From Candidatus Nitrospira kreftii (GTDB taxonomy: Bacteria > Nitrospirota > Nitrospiria > Nitrospirales > Nitrospiraceae), in NCBI GenBank assembly GCA_014058405.1, contig CP047423.1, forward strand, positions 1,240,001 through 1,304,000: a stretch of DNA of 64,000 nucleotides, read 5' to 3'. The notes beneath the pieces are model-generated. The model made no database searches, was not told where the DNA came from, and saw only the letters and a list, made by a program, of their open reading frames with translations. Both the position numbers and the translations under genes were made by a program. Positions 56,898 to 64,000 of the stretch are shown piece by piece (within the stretch, counting starts at the first letter, position 1; the number at the start of each line of letters is the position of its first letter).

Positions 56898-57656
56898 GTG
56901 CCTCTTGTAAAAACGACGGCGATTGTTCTGAGGAGTCGCAAGTGGGGTGATGCCGATAGAATCGTGACTTTTTACTCGAAGAGTTTGGGAAAGATACGAG
57001 GAGTAGCTCGTGGTGCCCGACGCCAGAAGAGCCGTTTCGGCGCTGCTCTTGAGCCATTCAGCGTGTGTCGGTTGGATCTGTTTGAAAAGAATGGTGACTC
57101 GCTATTCCGAATCTCACATGTTGACCTGATCAGGTCCTCCCGGGTGTTGCGAGAAGACCTCAGCTTAATGGATTCAGCAGCGCGAATGGTCAACGTCGTG
57201 GCAGCCATTACCCCAGATGGAGATCCGGATCCGCCGTTGTTTGATACGCTGGAGCAGGGGTTGGTATCGCTTCAGGAAAGTGGCGATCCACCCTTCACGG
57301 CACTGCTCTTTCAAATCCGATTGCTGGGATTAACAGGCTTCCGCCCTCAGACCGATCATTGTGCTTCCTGTGGGAAGACATATTTCGTCGGAGAGCCTCA
57401 ATTTTCACCGATTGCCGGAGGGCTTGTGTGTCAGATTTGTGCGGCACGCCAACGTGTGCGGTGTGTTGCGCTTTCTCGAGGAGGCCTGGCATTTCTTCAG
57501 CAAGCCATTCGGCTGACTCCTGCTACCGTCACGAGGTTACGAGCTACGGGACAGGTGCGGCGCGAAGTAGAAGAGGCGATCGAGGGGTATGTGACGGTCG
57601 TAGCTGGTAAACGGTTACCAGCCGTGAACTTTCTGTCGGTCGCCTCGCCGGGATGA
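56898..57656 (+). CDS. recO: DNA repair protein RecO
   Basis: This 252-residue protein loads RecA at gaps with RecR and RecF. The OB-like N-domain has VLRSRKWGDADRIVTFYSK and GVARGARRQKSRFGAALEPF; the C-terminal zinc finger has CASCG and CQIC. It starts at a GTG. The order era-mgtE-recO keeps the common era-recO link. Confidence 0.93.
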   Translation: MPLVKTTAIVLRSRKWGDADRIVTFYSKSLGKIRGVARGARRQKSRFGAALEPFSVCRLDLFEKNGDSLFRISHVDLIRSSRVLREDLSLMDSAARMVNVVAAITPDGDPDPPLFDTLEQGLVSLQESGDPPFTALLFQIRLLGLTGFRPQTDHCASCGKTYFVGEPQFSPIAGGLVCQICAARQRVRCVALSRGGLAFLQQAIRLTPATVTRLRATGQVRREVEEAIEGYVTVVAGKRLPAVNFLSVASPG

Positions 57657-57682
57657 GCTAGTTTTATAGGAAAGAAGGAAGT

Positions 57683-58039
57683 ATGCCTATTGCCGTACTA
57701 GAACCTCGGGATATGGAGTGGCGTGACAAGGGAGTACTGGGAATTCAGTGGAGTGACGGTCACCAGGGAGTGTACCCGATTCGTTATTTACGACAGCACT
57801 GTCCCTGTGCCGCGTGTGTTGATGAGTGGACAGGCGAGCGCCGCCTCAAAGGTGAAGACGTACCACTTCTGATCATGCTTCAGGATATTCAGCCGGTCGG
57901 TCGTTATGCGTTTCAATTCAAATGGAGCGATGGGCATGATACGGGGATTTATTCATATTCATTACTGAGAACCCTGTGCCAATGCGATGTTTGTCAACCG
58001 GTCAAGCCGGTCGAAGCAAAATCAAAACGGCTTATGTGA
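57683..58039 (+). CDS. DUF971-domain protein
   Basis: This 118-residue protein matches the DUF971/GBBH-like N-terminal domain: LGIQWSDGHQGVYPIRYLRQHCPCAACVDEWTG and a second SDGHDTGIYSYSLLR, with cysteine pairs that may bind a metal or Fe-S cluster. Relatives are linked with Fe-S assembly. GAAGGAAG precedes the ATG. Confidence 0.82.
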   Translation: MPIAVLEPRDMEWRDKGVLGIQWSDGHQGVYPIRYLRQHCPCAACVDEWTGERRLKGEDVPLLIMLQDIQPVGRYAFQFKWSDGHDTGIYSYSLLRTLCQCDVCQPVKPVEAKSKRLM

Positions 58040-58059
58040 GGACACGCGACGTGGCAACC

Positions 58060-58524
58060 ATGGGCATCAGCTTGATGAAGAAGGTACTAGGGCTTTGCGG
58101 TTTTTTGACATTCCTAGTCCTTGTTGGCTGCAAAGGTATGCCGACATTGGAGGAGCAAGAGCGCTTGGTACAGGCTGACAATCTTGTGCTAGATCAAATC
58201 ACAACGGAGGCCGTCGTGAATGCGTGGGGCACTCCTCCACTCTATCATAGTATGTTCACCCACTTTTTTGTGATGCCTGACTTCAGTGTGATTCCGCAAT
58301 CACGAGTTGCGACTGGGGAGGCGCCAAAGGGGTGGAAAGCCGGTGTTCATGCTGGTGAGGGCATCTATTTCGCCTACCCCGATCGTGGCTGGTTGTTGGT
58401 ATTTCTCGATGAGCGGCTGGTCTACAAGGAGAAACTTAATCCGGAAGAGTTAGCCGTTCTTGCTAAAACCTGGGCCTACGAGGACCGGTTCAAAACGAGA
58501 CTTGACGAGACGTTCCATCCCTAA
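58060..58524 (+). CDS. Lipoprotein of unknown function
   Basis: This protein of about 154 residues has a signal ending in the lipobox VLVGC, so it is lipid-anchored. The mature part is alpha/beta, acidic, with YFAYPDRGWLLVFLDERLVYKEKL. I do not recognise it. The start may be this ATG, a GTG at 58051 or an ATG at 58075; the upstream part of the frame overlaps the DUF971 gene. Confidence 0.6.
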   Translation: MGISLMKKVLGLCGFLTFLVLVGCKGMPTLEEQERLVQADNLVLDQITTEAVVNAWGTPPLYHSMFTHFFVMPDFSVIPQSRVATGEAPKGWKAGVHAGEGIYFAYPDRGWLLVFLDERLVYKEKLNPEELAVLAKTWAYEDRFKTRLDETFHP

Positions 58525-58545
58525 TTCTTCTTCTCAACATCCCCC

Positions 58546-60057
58546 ATGGCATTGACAGCACATGATGATTTGCATGTCGTAATGGCAGCCTCTGAGGCTG
58601 TTCCCTATGCAAAGACGGGAGGATTAGCCGATGTCGTTACGGCACTGGCAATGGAGCTGTCGAAGTTAGGACATCGTGTGACATTGCTAGTGCCTGGATA
58701 CCAAGGCCAGGCAGCCCAGGCCGCTCGCCAAGGGATCATGCGATTCTCACTTTCAGTGGCGGGGACGACGGTGGAGCTGATGGTCGATGAGGAGCTCGTG
58801 CCAGTGACGGGCGCTTCACACCCACTCAGGGTATTCTTCATACGGTATGATCGATATTTTGATCGTCCTGGACTTTACCAGGAGGATCATCACGACTATC
58901 CAGACAACCTCGAGCGATTTACTTTGTTCTGCCGCGGGGTCCTCTCTGTGCTGAGTATCTTGACGGAGGTGCAGGGGGAGCAAGTCGATGTACTGCATCT
59001 GCATGATTGGCAGACCGCCTTGTGCCCAGTGTATCTCAAAGCATTGCCTCATGAGTATACGGGACTTCAAAGGATCAAGACTCTGTTAACGCTGCACAAT
59101 CTTGGCTACCAAGGGATATTTCCTGCTCAGGATTTCGTAAAGACCGGACTCCCTCGATCCCTATTTTCACCGAGTAATCTTGAGTTCTATGGATCAGTCA
59201 ATTGCCTGAAAGGTGGCATCATCTATTCAGATGCCGTCTCCACCGTCAGTCCAACCTACGCAAAGGAAATCATCACGGCAGAATATGGGTGCGGACTTGA
59301 AGGGGTACTGTCTGCTCGCGTAGATGGGGTAAGAGGCATTACAAATGGGATCGACATAACCGTCTGGGATCCCGAACATGATTCCTACCTTCCAGCTCGG
59401 TATACAGCCGCTGATTTGGCCGGGAAAGGAGTATGCAAACAGGCGTTACAAGCGGAATGTAACTTGCCAAACCTTAAAGTGCCTGTTTTTGGTGTGATCG
59501 GTCGGTTGACATTTCAGAAAGGGTTCGATCTCTTGATGGATATTATTCCTGAGCTCATGTCCATGGAGCTACAAATTGTTTTCCTAGGTACTGGCGATCA
59601 CGATCTAGAGCAACAATTTAGAGCAGCGAAGGCTGAGTACCCAGAAAAAATCGGCTTGTACGTTGGATTTGATGAGGGGCGGGCTCATCGCATTGAAGCG
59701 GGCGCAGACATGTTGATCATGCCATCTCGGTATGAACCATGTGGATTAAGTCAACTATATAGCCTTCGGTATGGCACAGTGCCGATAGTGCGTCGCACCG
59801 GAGGGTTGGCTGATACTGTGGTCCCGTTTCGTCCCTCTACGGTCAAATCGAAGCGCGCAACAGGTTTTCATTTCATCGAACCTTCTTCTGACGCACTGCT
59901 TTCCACGATTCTGCTTTCTCTTCACGTATATGAGAAACCCGAAACCTGGAATTCGTTGGTCAGTTCGGGAATGGGTACAGATCTATCCTGGAAGCGATCG
60001 GCCCTGCAATACATCGACCTCTATCGGTCTATGGCGGGAGATTTGAGGAGGGTCTAA
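58546..60057 (+). CDS. glgA: Glycogen synthase
   Basis: This 503-residue GT5 enzyme builds glycogen from ADP-glucose. The ADP-glucose loop is KTGGLADV (residues 23-30), and the C-terminal part has MPSRYEPCGLSQLYSLRYGTVPIVRRTGGL. The N-terminus is normal. It lies 22 bases after the lipoprotein gene and converges with the next lipoprotein gene, overlapping by four bases. Confidence 0.95.
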   Translation: MALTAHDDLHVVMAASEAVPYAKTGGLADVVTALAMELSKLGHRVTLLVPGYQGQAAQAARQGIMRFSLSVAGTTVELMVDEELVPVTGASHPLRVFFIRYDRYFDRPGLYQEDHHDYPDNLERFTLFCRGVLSVLSILTEVQGEQVDVLHLHDWQTALCPVYLKALPHEYTGLQRIKTLLTLHNLGYQGIFPAQDFVKTGLPRSLFSPSNLEFYGSVNCLKGGIIYSDAVSTVSPTYAKEIITAEYGCGLEGVLSARVDGVRGITNGIDITVWDPEHDSYLPARYTAADLAGKGVCKQALQAECNLPNLKVPVFGVIGRLTFQKGFDLLMDIIPELMSMELQIVFLGTGDHDLEQQFRAAKAEYPEKIGLYVGFDEGRAHRIEAGADMLIMPSRYEPCGLSQLYSLRYGTVPIVRRTGGLADTVVPFRPSTVKSKRATGFHFIEPSSDALLSTILLSLHVYEKPETWNSLVSSGMGTDLSWKRSALQYIDLYRSMAGDLRRV

Positions 60058-60566
60058 TGAGCGTTGAAAGAAATATTGATTCCTTGTCCGAGTCTTCCCA
60101 GCAGATTCCTGGCTTTTAGCACGTAGTAAGAGTTTTCGCCATCATGGAGGGTGATAACTGAAACAAAAAGGTCACGAGCAATATCGATGTGTCCTTGATC
60201 CAAGGCTAATTCTCCAGCGTGTAACGCACAGGCAGACACCATAGCTTCGACATCAACTGCAACCCGACTAGCTGGGTTGGACACCAGGCGCTCAATGTGT
60301 GCAGGTAGTGGAAGAACAAATCCTTCATAACTCCCTGCTTCCTGTACGTGGGCTGAACGAAGCTGCTTCAAGTCTGATTCAGCTTGGACGAAATCAGAAG
60401 TTGACCTGCAATCTGCATATGTATTCCATAACGACATAAACCCATTATTTCCTGATTCTGATATCTGGGTCGATGGGCTGCTTGTGCAACCCGTGACCAT
60501 AATCATTACTCCCAGAGCAAGAAGGTCTAGTCTCAATTGTTTTCCGACCGCGACAGTACGTTTCAT
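60054..60566 (-). CDS. Lipoprotein of unknown function
   Basis: This 170-residue protein has a signal with lipobox VTGC and a helical mature part with a single TPR-like end (GHIDIARDLFVSVI). It starts at an ATG with AAGGAGA before it. It faces glgA. No family is recognised. Confidence 0.6.
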   Translation of the reverse strand: MKRTVAVGKQLRLDLLALGVMIMVTGCTSSPSTQISESGNNGFMSLWNTYADCRSTSDFVQAESDLKQLRSAHVQEAGSYEGFVLPLPAHIERLVSNPASRVAVDVEAMVSACALHAGELALDQGHIDIARDLFVSVITLHDGENSYYVLKARNLLGRLGQGINISFNAH

Positions 60567-60751
60567 CTATCTTCTCCTTCAACATAAATGGAGAAATGCA
60601 AATATTAGGCCTAATGCATAACTATTCAAATTAGCTTGAAGATTACAAATATTGAGGCTTTTAAATGGCTAAGGAATGTGTCAATCACAACTCACTGTAA
60701 TGTTATTGACACAGTCAAGGAAGATCGTTGTGAATGTGGTTTGAAGGGGGA

Positions 60752-61360
60752 TTAAGAATTAAAGATCTGGACCAGAATCCCTGTCCGAGTGGTAGCGTTG
60801 GTTTTTCGCATGATATGTTTGATGTGTTCTTTTACAGTCTGCTCTGTGATCTGAAGGGCATTGGCAATTTCTTTATTCGTCCAGCCCTTTGCCAGATGTT
60901 CAACGACTGACTGCTCACGGTTTGTGAGCTGGAAACGTTCTCGAGCATGCTCTGTATTCAGGTTTTGTTTTCGCCCCAACTCTTCCATGGTAACGACCAA
61001 CCTGGCGTATTGAATGCCTCCTCGATCGGGCAAACCGAACCCTCTCAAGAGGATCGGCTGATTAGGGTCACCCGTCACTCGTTTTAGTTCGAATTGTTCC
61101 CAGTCTTTGGCTTCTGTTCGGATATGTAGCGCTTTTATGATTTCTGCACAGAGTTCAGTCAGAGCTGTGGGGAGAACTCCGCGCGCTGAAACCGAAGCAT
61201 TGCCTCCATGCTCGGCAGCGTTGATCTTCTTGGCGAGTTCTGTGGCTTGCCGATTCATATGTAAAAGCTGCATCGATGCCGATAGCACAACAATGCCAGA
61301 GCCGGCTCTCTGATCAGCAAGTGCATCTGTTTGGTCGATACTTTTAGATAAATCTGACAT
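60752..61360 (-). CDS. LuxR-family regulator with PAS-like domain
   Basis: This 202-residue protein has a PAS-like N-terminus (SGIVVLSASMQLLHMNRQATELAKK) and a LuxR helix-turn-helix at the end (LTNREQSVVEHLAKGWTNKEIANALQITEQTVKEHIKHIMRKTNA). It lacks a phospho-receiver, so it may sense a small ligand. It lies divergent from the PilZ gene, with an inverted repeat between them that could be its site. Confidence 0.82.
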   Translation of the reverse strand: MSDLSKSIDQTDALADQRAGSGIVVLSASMQLLHMNRQATELAKKINAAEHGGNASVSARGVLPTALTELCAEIIKALHIRTEAKDWEQFELKRVTGDPNQPILLRGFGLPDRGGIQYARLVVTMEELGRKQNLNTEHARERFQLTNREQSVVEHLAKGWTNKEIANALQITEQTVKEHIKHIMRKTNATTRTGILVQIFNS

Positions 61361-61687
61361 ACGGTTATGAGGTCACACTATCTTTCTACCCGATCAGGAT
61401 TAACCGTCGAGCTCGACGATTTGAGTCAGGCTGATAGGGCACTCCCCAGATCTACACAGGAATAGTACCTAACCCTTTCGAGGGAGTCAACATAATACCT
61501 TTGAGAAGCCGGCATACGTCATCGGTATTGTTGACTCCGGCACCGGCACTTAGTATTCACCTGCATCAGGGTTGAAATCACAAATTAAAGATCTAGACGA
61601 TATGTGGATGTCCGCAGATGTAACAGAGATAATCAATTGAGAAATAAGATGAATAGGATCAGGACACCTTGCTGAGGAGGGATTGAC
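61361..61687. other. Divergent intergenic region, LuxR-type and PilZ genes
   Basis: No gene is visible. The stretch holds the long inverted repeat at 61483-61538 and GAGGAGG before the PilZ gene start. Confidence 0.5.
61483..61538. promoter_or_regulatory. Long inverted repeat, likely operator or RNA stem
   Basis: GGAGTCAACATAATACC (61483-61499) pairs with GGTATTGTTGACTCC (61524-61538) apart from a 2-base bulge. It lies 120 bases upstream of the LuxR-type gene start and 150 before the PilZ gene, so it may be an operator for that regulator or a leader hairpin. Confidence 0.5.
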
Positions 61688-62038
61688 GTGGTATCAACGG
61701 AATGGGAATGGCCAATAGGGAATAGTCATGAAAGCCATGGTGAGAGAGCGGCGTTGCTCAGGACCATCCTTTATGAAGTATCAGCCACGGGTGGGGGAAT
61801 CGGTGGGATTGCGAAAGAAAAGAGAGCATTGTCTTTGAATATTAGTAATGGGGGGATGCTCGTGCTCATGGATCATGCTCCGGATATCAAACAGGTACTG
61901 AAAGTTCATGTGCCAACGCCGATAACTAAAGCGGAAACTCCGACACTTGCGGAGGTGCGCTGGACAAGAAAGTTTCCGTTTGGGGGGTCTGCAAATAACC
62001 AGACGGCCTATTTCGTGGGCTTGAAGTTTATGTTTTGA
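61688..62038 (+). CDS. PilZ-domain protein
   Basis: This 116-residue protein is a lone PilZ domain, a c-di-GMP receptor fold: SLNISNGGMLVLMD matches the conserved D/N-x-S-x-x-G box and the C-terminal NQTAYFVGLKFMF the final strand. The usual RxxxR motif is weak (KEKRALSL), so nucleotide binding is uncertain. It starts at a GTG after GAGGAGG. Confidence 0.75.
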   Translation: MVSTEWEWPIGNSHESHGERAALLRTILYEVSATGGGIGGIAKEKRALSLNISNGGMLVLMDHAPDIKQVLKVHVPTPITKAETPTLAEVRWTRKFPFGGSANNQTAYFVGLKFMF

Positions 62039-62248
62039 TCGTTGAGGCTATAACAGGTATGTTAGTTCCCAGTTCAGCACTGCCTCATAACGTATCTAGT
62101 GATCATCCATCTAGTAGGTTAGTCTATAGGGGTGGGTGAATGAAGTGTGAGAAGAAATTTTGAGAGTTTAGCCTTCGTATCAACAGATGACCAGTTAGAA
62201 TCAGTTGTGTAAGATTTCGCTCCACTTATTTTTTGAGTGACGGCCGGG

Positions 62249-62283
62249 GGAACAAGTTAACTTTTTGGTCGTGTCCTTGTTCC
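62249..62283 (+). promoter_or_regulatory. Leader hairpin before the NusG-like gene
   Basis: Perfect 8-base arms GGAACAAG (62249-62256) and CTTGTTCC (62276-62283) enclose a 19-base loop with a T run. The hairpin is 26 bases upstream of the ops-like element. It may pause or end transcription. The rest of 62039-62338 holds no gene. Confidence 0.45.
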
Positions 62284-62309
62284 GCTGGTAATCCGACTGT
62301 ACCGGAATG

Positions 62310-62322
62310 GGCGGTAGCTTGC
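62310..62322 (+). promoter_or_regulatory. ops-like element
   Basis: GGCGGTAGCTTGC differs at one base from the ops core GGCGGTAGCGTGC that recruits RfaH to paused RNA polymerase at polysaccharide operons. It lies 17 bases before the NusG/RfaH-type gene. In this phylum the match to an enterobacterial consensus needs testing, but place and gene context agree. Confidence 0.55.
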
Positions 62323-62338
62323 GCGGCGGGGTGTGGAT

Positions 62339-62887
62339 ATGGATACTCTGAACGATGCTCAATCAACGCAAATTCAAGGGCTGCGCTGGTATGTTGTGAG
62401 TACGAAAGTCAACCACGAAAAGCACGTTGAACGGAATATCGCGCATGCAGGAATTGAGTGTTATCTACCACTACTGAAAGAACGTAGGATTGTTCGTAAT
62501 GAGATCATCACCACCATCAATCCTCTTTTCCCTGGGTATATGTTTGTTCGAATTGATTTGGCACAACATTATCGGACTGTGAATTACGCCAGAGGTGTTC
62601 GGAAGATTGTAGGATTTGGTCCCCGGCCAGTGGAGGTTGACTCCGCGATGATCAACTCCCTGAGATCAAGAGTTTCCAGCTCAGAAACGGATATGCTGCA
62701 AAGACCTGAGAAGTTAGGCCATGGCCAACGCGTTCATATACAAGGAGGTCCGTTGAGTGGGCTTGAGGCCGTTTTTGTCGGGGGAATGTCTGGCCGACAG
62801 AGGGCTATGGTGCTTCTCCAGGCATTGTCACTTCAGGCTCGAGTGGTGATCGAAGTCGACAGGCTCGTTCCATCTGTAGCGGCGTAG
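62339..62887 (+). CDS. NusG/RfaH-type transcription antiterminator
   Basis: This 182-residue protein has a NusG N-terminal domain (LRWYVVSTKVNHEKHVERNI, YLPLLKERRIVRNEIITTINPLFPGYMFVRIDL) and a C-terminal KOW domain (VHIQGGPLSGLEAVFVGGMSGRQRAMVLL). It is a specialised paralogue, as RfaH, UpxY and LoaP, that binds RNA polymerase and allows read-through of long operons. It precedes sugar-nucleotide genes and an ops-like site. I use the ATG at 62339; a GTG at 62333 is possible. Confidence 0.85.
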   Translation: MDTLNDAQSTQIQGLRWYVVSTKVNHEKHVERNIAHAGIECYLPLLKERRIVRNEIITTINPLFPGYMFVRIDLAQHYRTVNYARGVRKIVGFGPRPVEVDSAMINSLRSRVSSSETDMLQRPEKLGHGQRVHIQGGPLSGLEAVFVGGMSGRQRAMVLLQALSLQARVVIEVDRLVPSVAA

Positions 62888-62985
62888 TCGAGTGTACCTT
62901 AGAACGGTTAGACAATTACGTTAAGATTTACCTGGGAATACCTGAGGCATCGAGGCTTCTGGTTTAGCAGAGGGAGGAAGGAACC

Positions 62986-63771
62986 TTGAAGGCGGTAATT
63001 CTTGCAGGAGGAATGGGAACACGGCTTTCCGAAGAGACCACACTACGGCCCAAACCAATGGTCGAAATTGGGGGGAAACCGATTTTGTGGCACATCATGA
63101 AGATTTATGCAGCTCACGGTATAAATGAATTCATCATAGCCCTCGGTTACAAGGGAGAAATGATCAAAGAGTACTTTCTTAACTTCTATTCATTCAACAA
63201 AGACATCTCAGTTGATCTAGAAAGCGGAAAGACGACGATTCATGACGGGAAGCAACATGAGGATTGGAAAGTACACTTAGTGGATACCGGCCTATACACA
63301 CAGACTGGAGGGCGACTTAAACAGCTGAAGAAATGGATCGGCGCGGATGAAACGTTTTTATTTACATATGGAGATGGAGTTGCAGGCGTCGACATTCAAG
63401 CCACTATTAAGTTTCACAAGTCTCACGGAAAATTAGCCACGGTCACATCGGTTTTGCCTCCCGCGAGGTTCGGACGACTGGAGTTCGATCATGATCGCAT
63501 CGTCGCTTTTCAGGAAAAGCCTCATGGTGATGAAGGCTGGATCAATGGCGGGTTCTACGTCCTCGATCGCAAGGTCTTGGACTATATCAAAGGCGATGAG
63601 ACGGTATGGGAGAAAGAGCCACTCGAACGACTCACGAAGGAAAATCAACTGAGGGGGTATCGGCACGAGCGGTTTTGGTCGTGCATGGATACCTTGAAGG
63701 AAAAAGTGTATTTGGAGGATCTGTGGAAGTCTGGACAGGCCCCTTGGAAAATCTGGCAGGATCACCACTAG
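62986..63771 (+). CDS. rfbF: Glucose-1-phosphate cytidylyltransferase
   Basis: This 261-residue enzyme makes CDP-glucose, the first step to CDP-3,6-dideoxyhexoses of O antigens. ILAGGMGTRLSEETTLRPKPMVEIGGKPILWHI and FTYGDGVAGVDI are family hallmarks; WINGGFYVLDRKVL and the WKIWQDHH end are typical. It begins at a TTG with AGGGAGGAAGG before it. rfbG follows after 35 bases. Confidence 0.92.
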   Translation: MKAVILAGGMGTRLSEETTLRPKPMVEIGGKPILWHIMKIYAAHGINEFIIALGYKGEMIKEYFLNFYSFNKDISVDLESGKTTIHDGKQHEDWKVHLVDTGLYTQTGGRLKQLKKWIGADETFLFTYGDGVAGVDIQATIKFHKSHGKLATVTSVLPPARFGRLEFDHDRIVAFQEKPHGDEGWINGGFYVLDRKVLDYIKGDETVWEKEPLERLTKENQLRGYRHERFWSCMDTLKEKVYLEDLWKSGQAPWKIWQDHH

Positions 63772-63806
63772 TGTCCGTTCTATAAACGGGACGAGAAAGG
63801 TTGGAC

Positions 63807-64000
63807 ATGTTTTGGTCTGAGAAGCGGGTATTAGTTACCGGCGCGACAGGAATGGTTGGAGCCTGTTTGGTAAAAGAGCTGCTCGCACATGGGGCGTACG
63901 TAGTCGCCTTGGTCCGGGATGCAGATCCGAAGTCCGAACTGTTCCGAAGCAAAGCAATTGAAAAGGTGAGCGTCGTCAATGGAATGTTGGAAGACTTCTG
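63807..64000 (+). CDS. rfbG: CDP-glucose 4,6-dehydratase, 5' part
   Basis: This frame is cut by the window edge. The visible 64 residues begin with the Rossmann fold KRVLVTGATGMVGACLVKELL and continue through LVRDADPKSELF, matching the start of SDR-type CDP-glucose 4,6-dehydratase, which follows rfbF in such operons. The catalytic YxxxK is outside. Another NDP-sugar dehydratase cannot be ruled out. Confidence 0.8.
   Translation, partial: MFWSEKRVLVTGATGMVGACLVKELLAHGAYVVALVRDADPKSELFRSKAIEKVSVVNGMLEDF

Overview
The window looks like chromosomal DNA of a comammox-type Nitrospira (phylum Nitrospirota). The main pointer is an ammonia monooxygenase subunit C gene (amoC, 13469-14296) that starts in the style of Nitrospira AmoC, set among housekeeping genes (glmU, glmS, gatCAB, panD, eno, era, mgtE, recO, glgA, metG, holB, tmk, ftsH). 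The genus call is inference from protein sequence recognised by eye; no 16S rRNA gene or tRNA was found.

Layout. (1) 1-9.2 kb is accessory DNA: a c-type-cytochrome-like lipoprotein, a plasmid-type parA/parB (IncC/KorB-like) pair, about 2.9 kb of palindrome-rich DNA without genes that holds two long near-identical palindromes (probable parS-type sites), and a hydrolase frame interrupted by an in-frame TGA. (2) 9.2-17.2 kb: a B12-binding radical SAM protein with an apparent CTG start, a NarL-type two-component system, solitary amoC, ftsH and tadA. (3) 17.2-27.6 kb, all on the minus strand: an ECF sigma/anti-sigma pair and a tightly coupled ribosomal-peptide (RiPP) cluster. The cluster has a Cys-containing precursor peptide, three radical SAM proteins, a PqqD-like recognition protein, an HPr-kinase-like protein, a nucleotidyltransferase, an S26-type peptidase, a methyltransferase and a glycosyltransferase-like protein. 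I regard this as the best candidate for an undescribed system. (4) 27.6-39 kb: envelope proteins including a PagL-like lipid A deacylase, TPR proteins, a two-domain SagB-type oxidoreductase, a NhaD/ArsB-type transporter, and a MntA/HepT toxin-antitoxin module set between two copies of the 3' end of a cation-efflux gene. A short repeat has spread through 29.9-33.3 kb, also inside genes and in frame. (5) 39-60 kb: housekeeping blocks, metG-holB-tmk on the minus strand, then a long plus-strand run from glmU to glgA. (6) 60-64 kb: a LuxR-type regulator, a PilZ protein, and the start of a polysaccharide locus with a NusG/RfaH paralogue, an ops-like element and CDP-sugar genes rfbF and rfbG; rfbG runs off the right edge.

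How parts work together. The sensor kinase and NarL-type regulator sit just upstream of amoC in the same direction and may control it. In the RiPP cluster most neighbours overlap by 4 to 32 bases, which implies one coupled transcript: PqqD-like protein binds the leader, radical SAM enzymes alter the core, the kinase and nucleotidyltransferase may add phosphate or nucleotide groups, and the S26 peptidase may cut the leader. GatC, GatA and GatB form one amidotransferase although panD and two small genes lie between them. The NusG paralogue and its ops-like site probably let RNA polymerase read through the long sugar operon that begins at the right edge.
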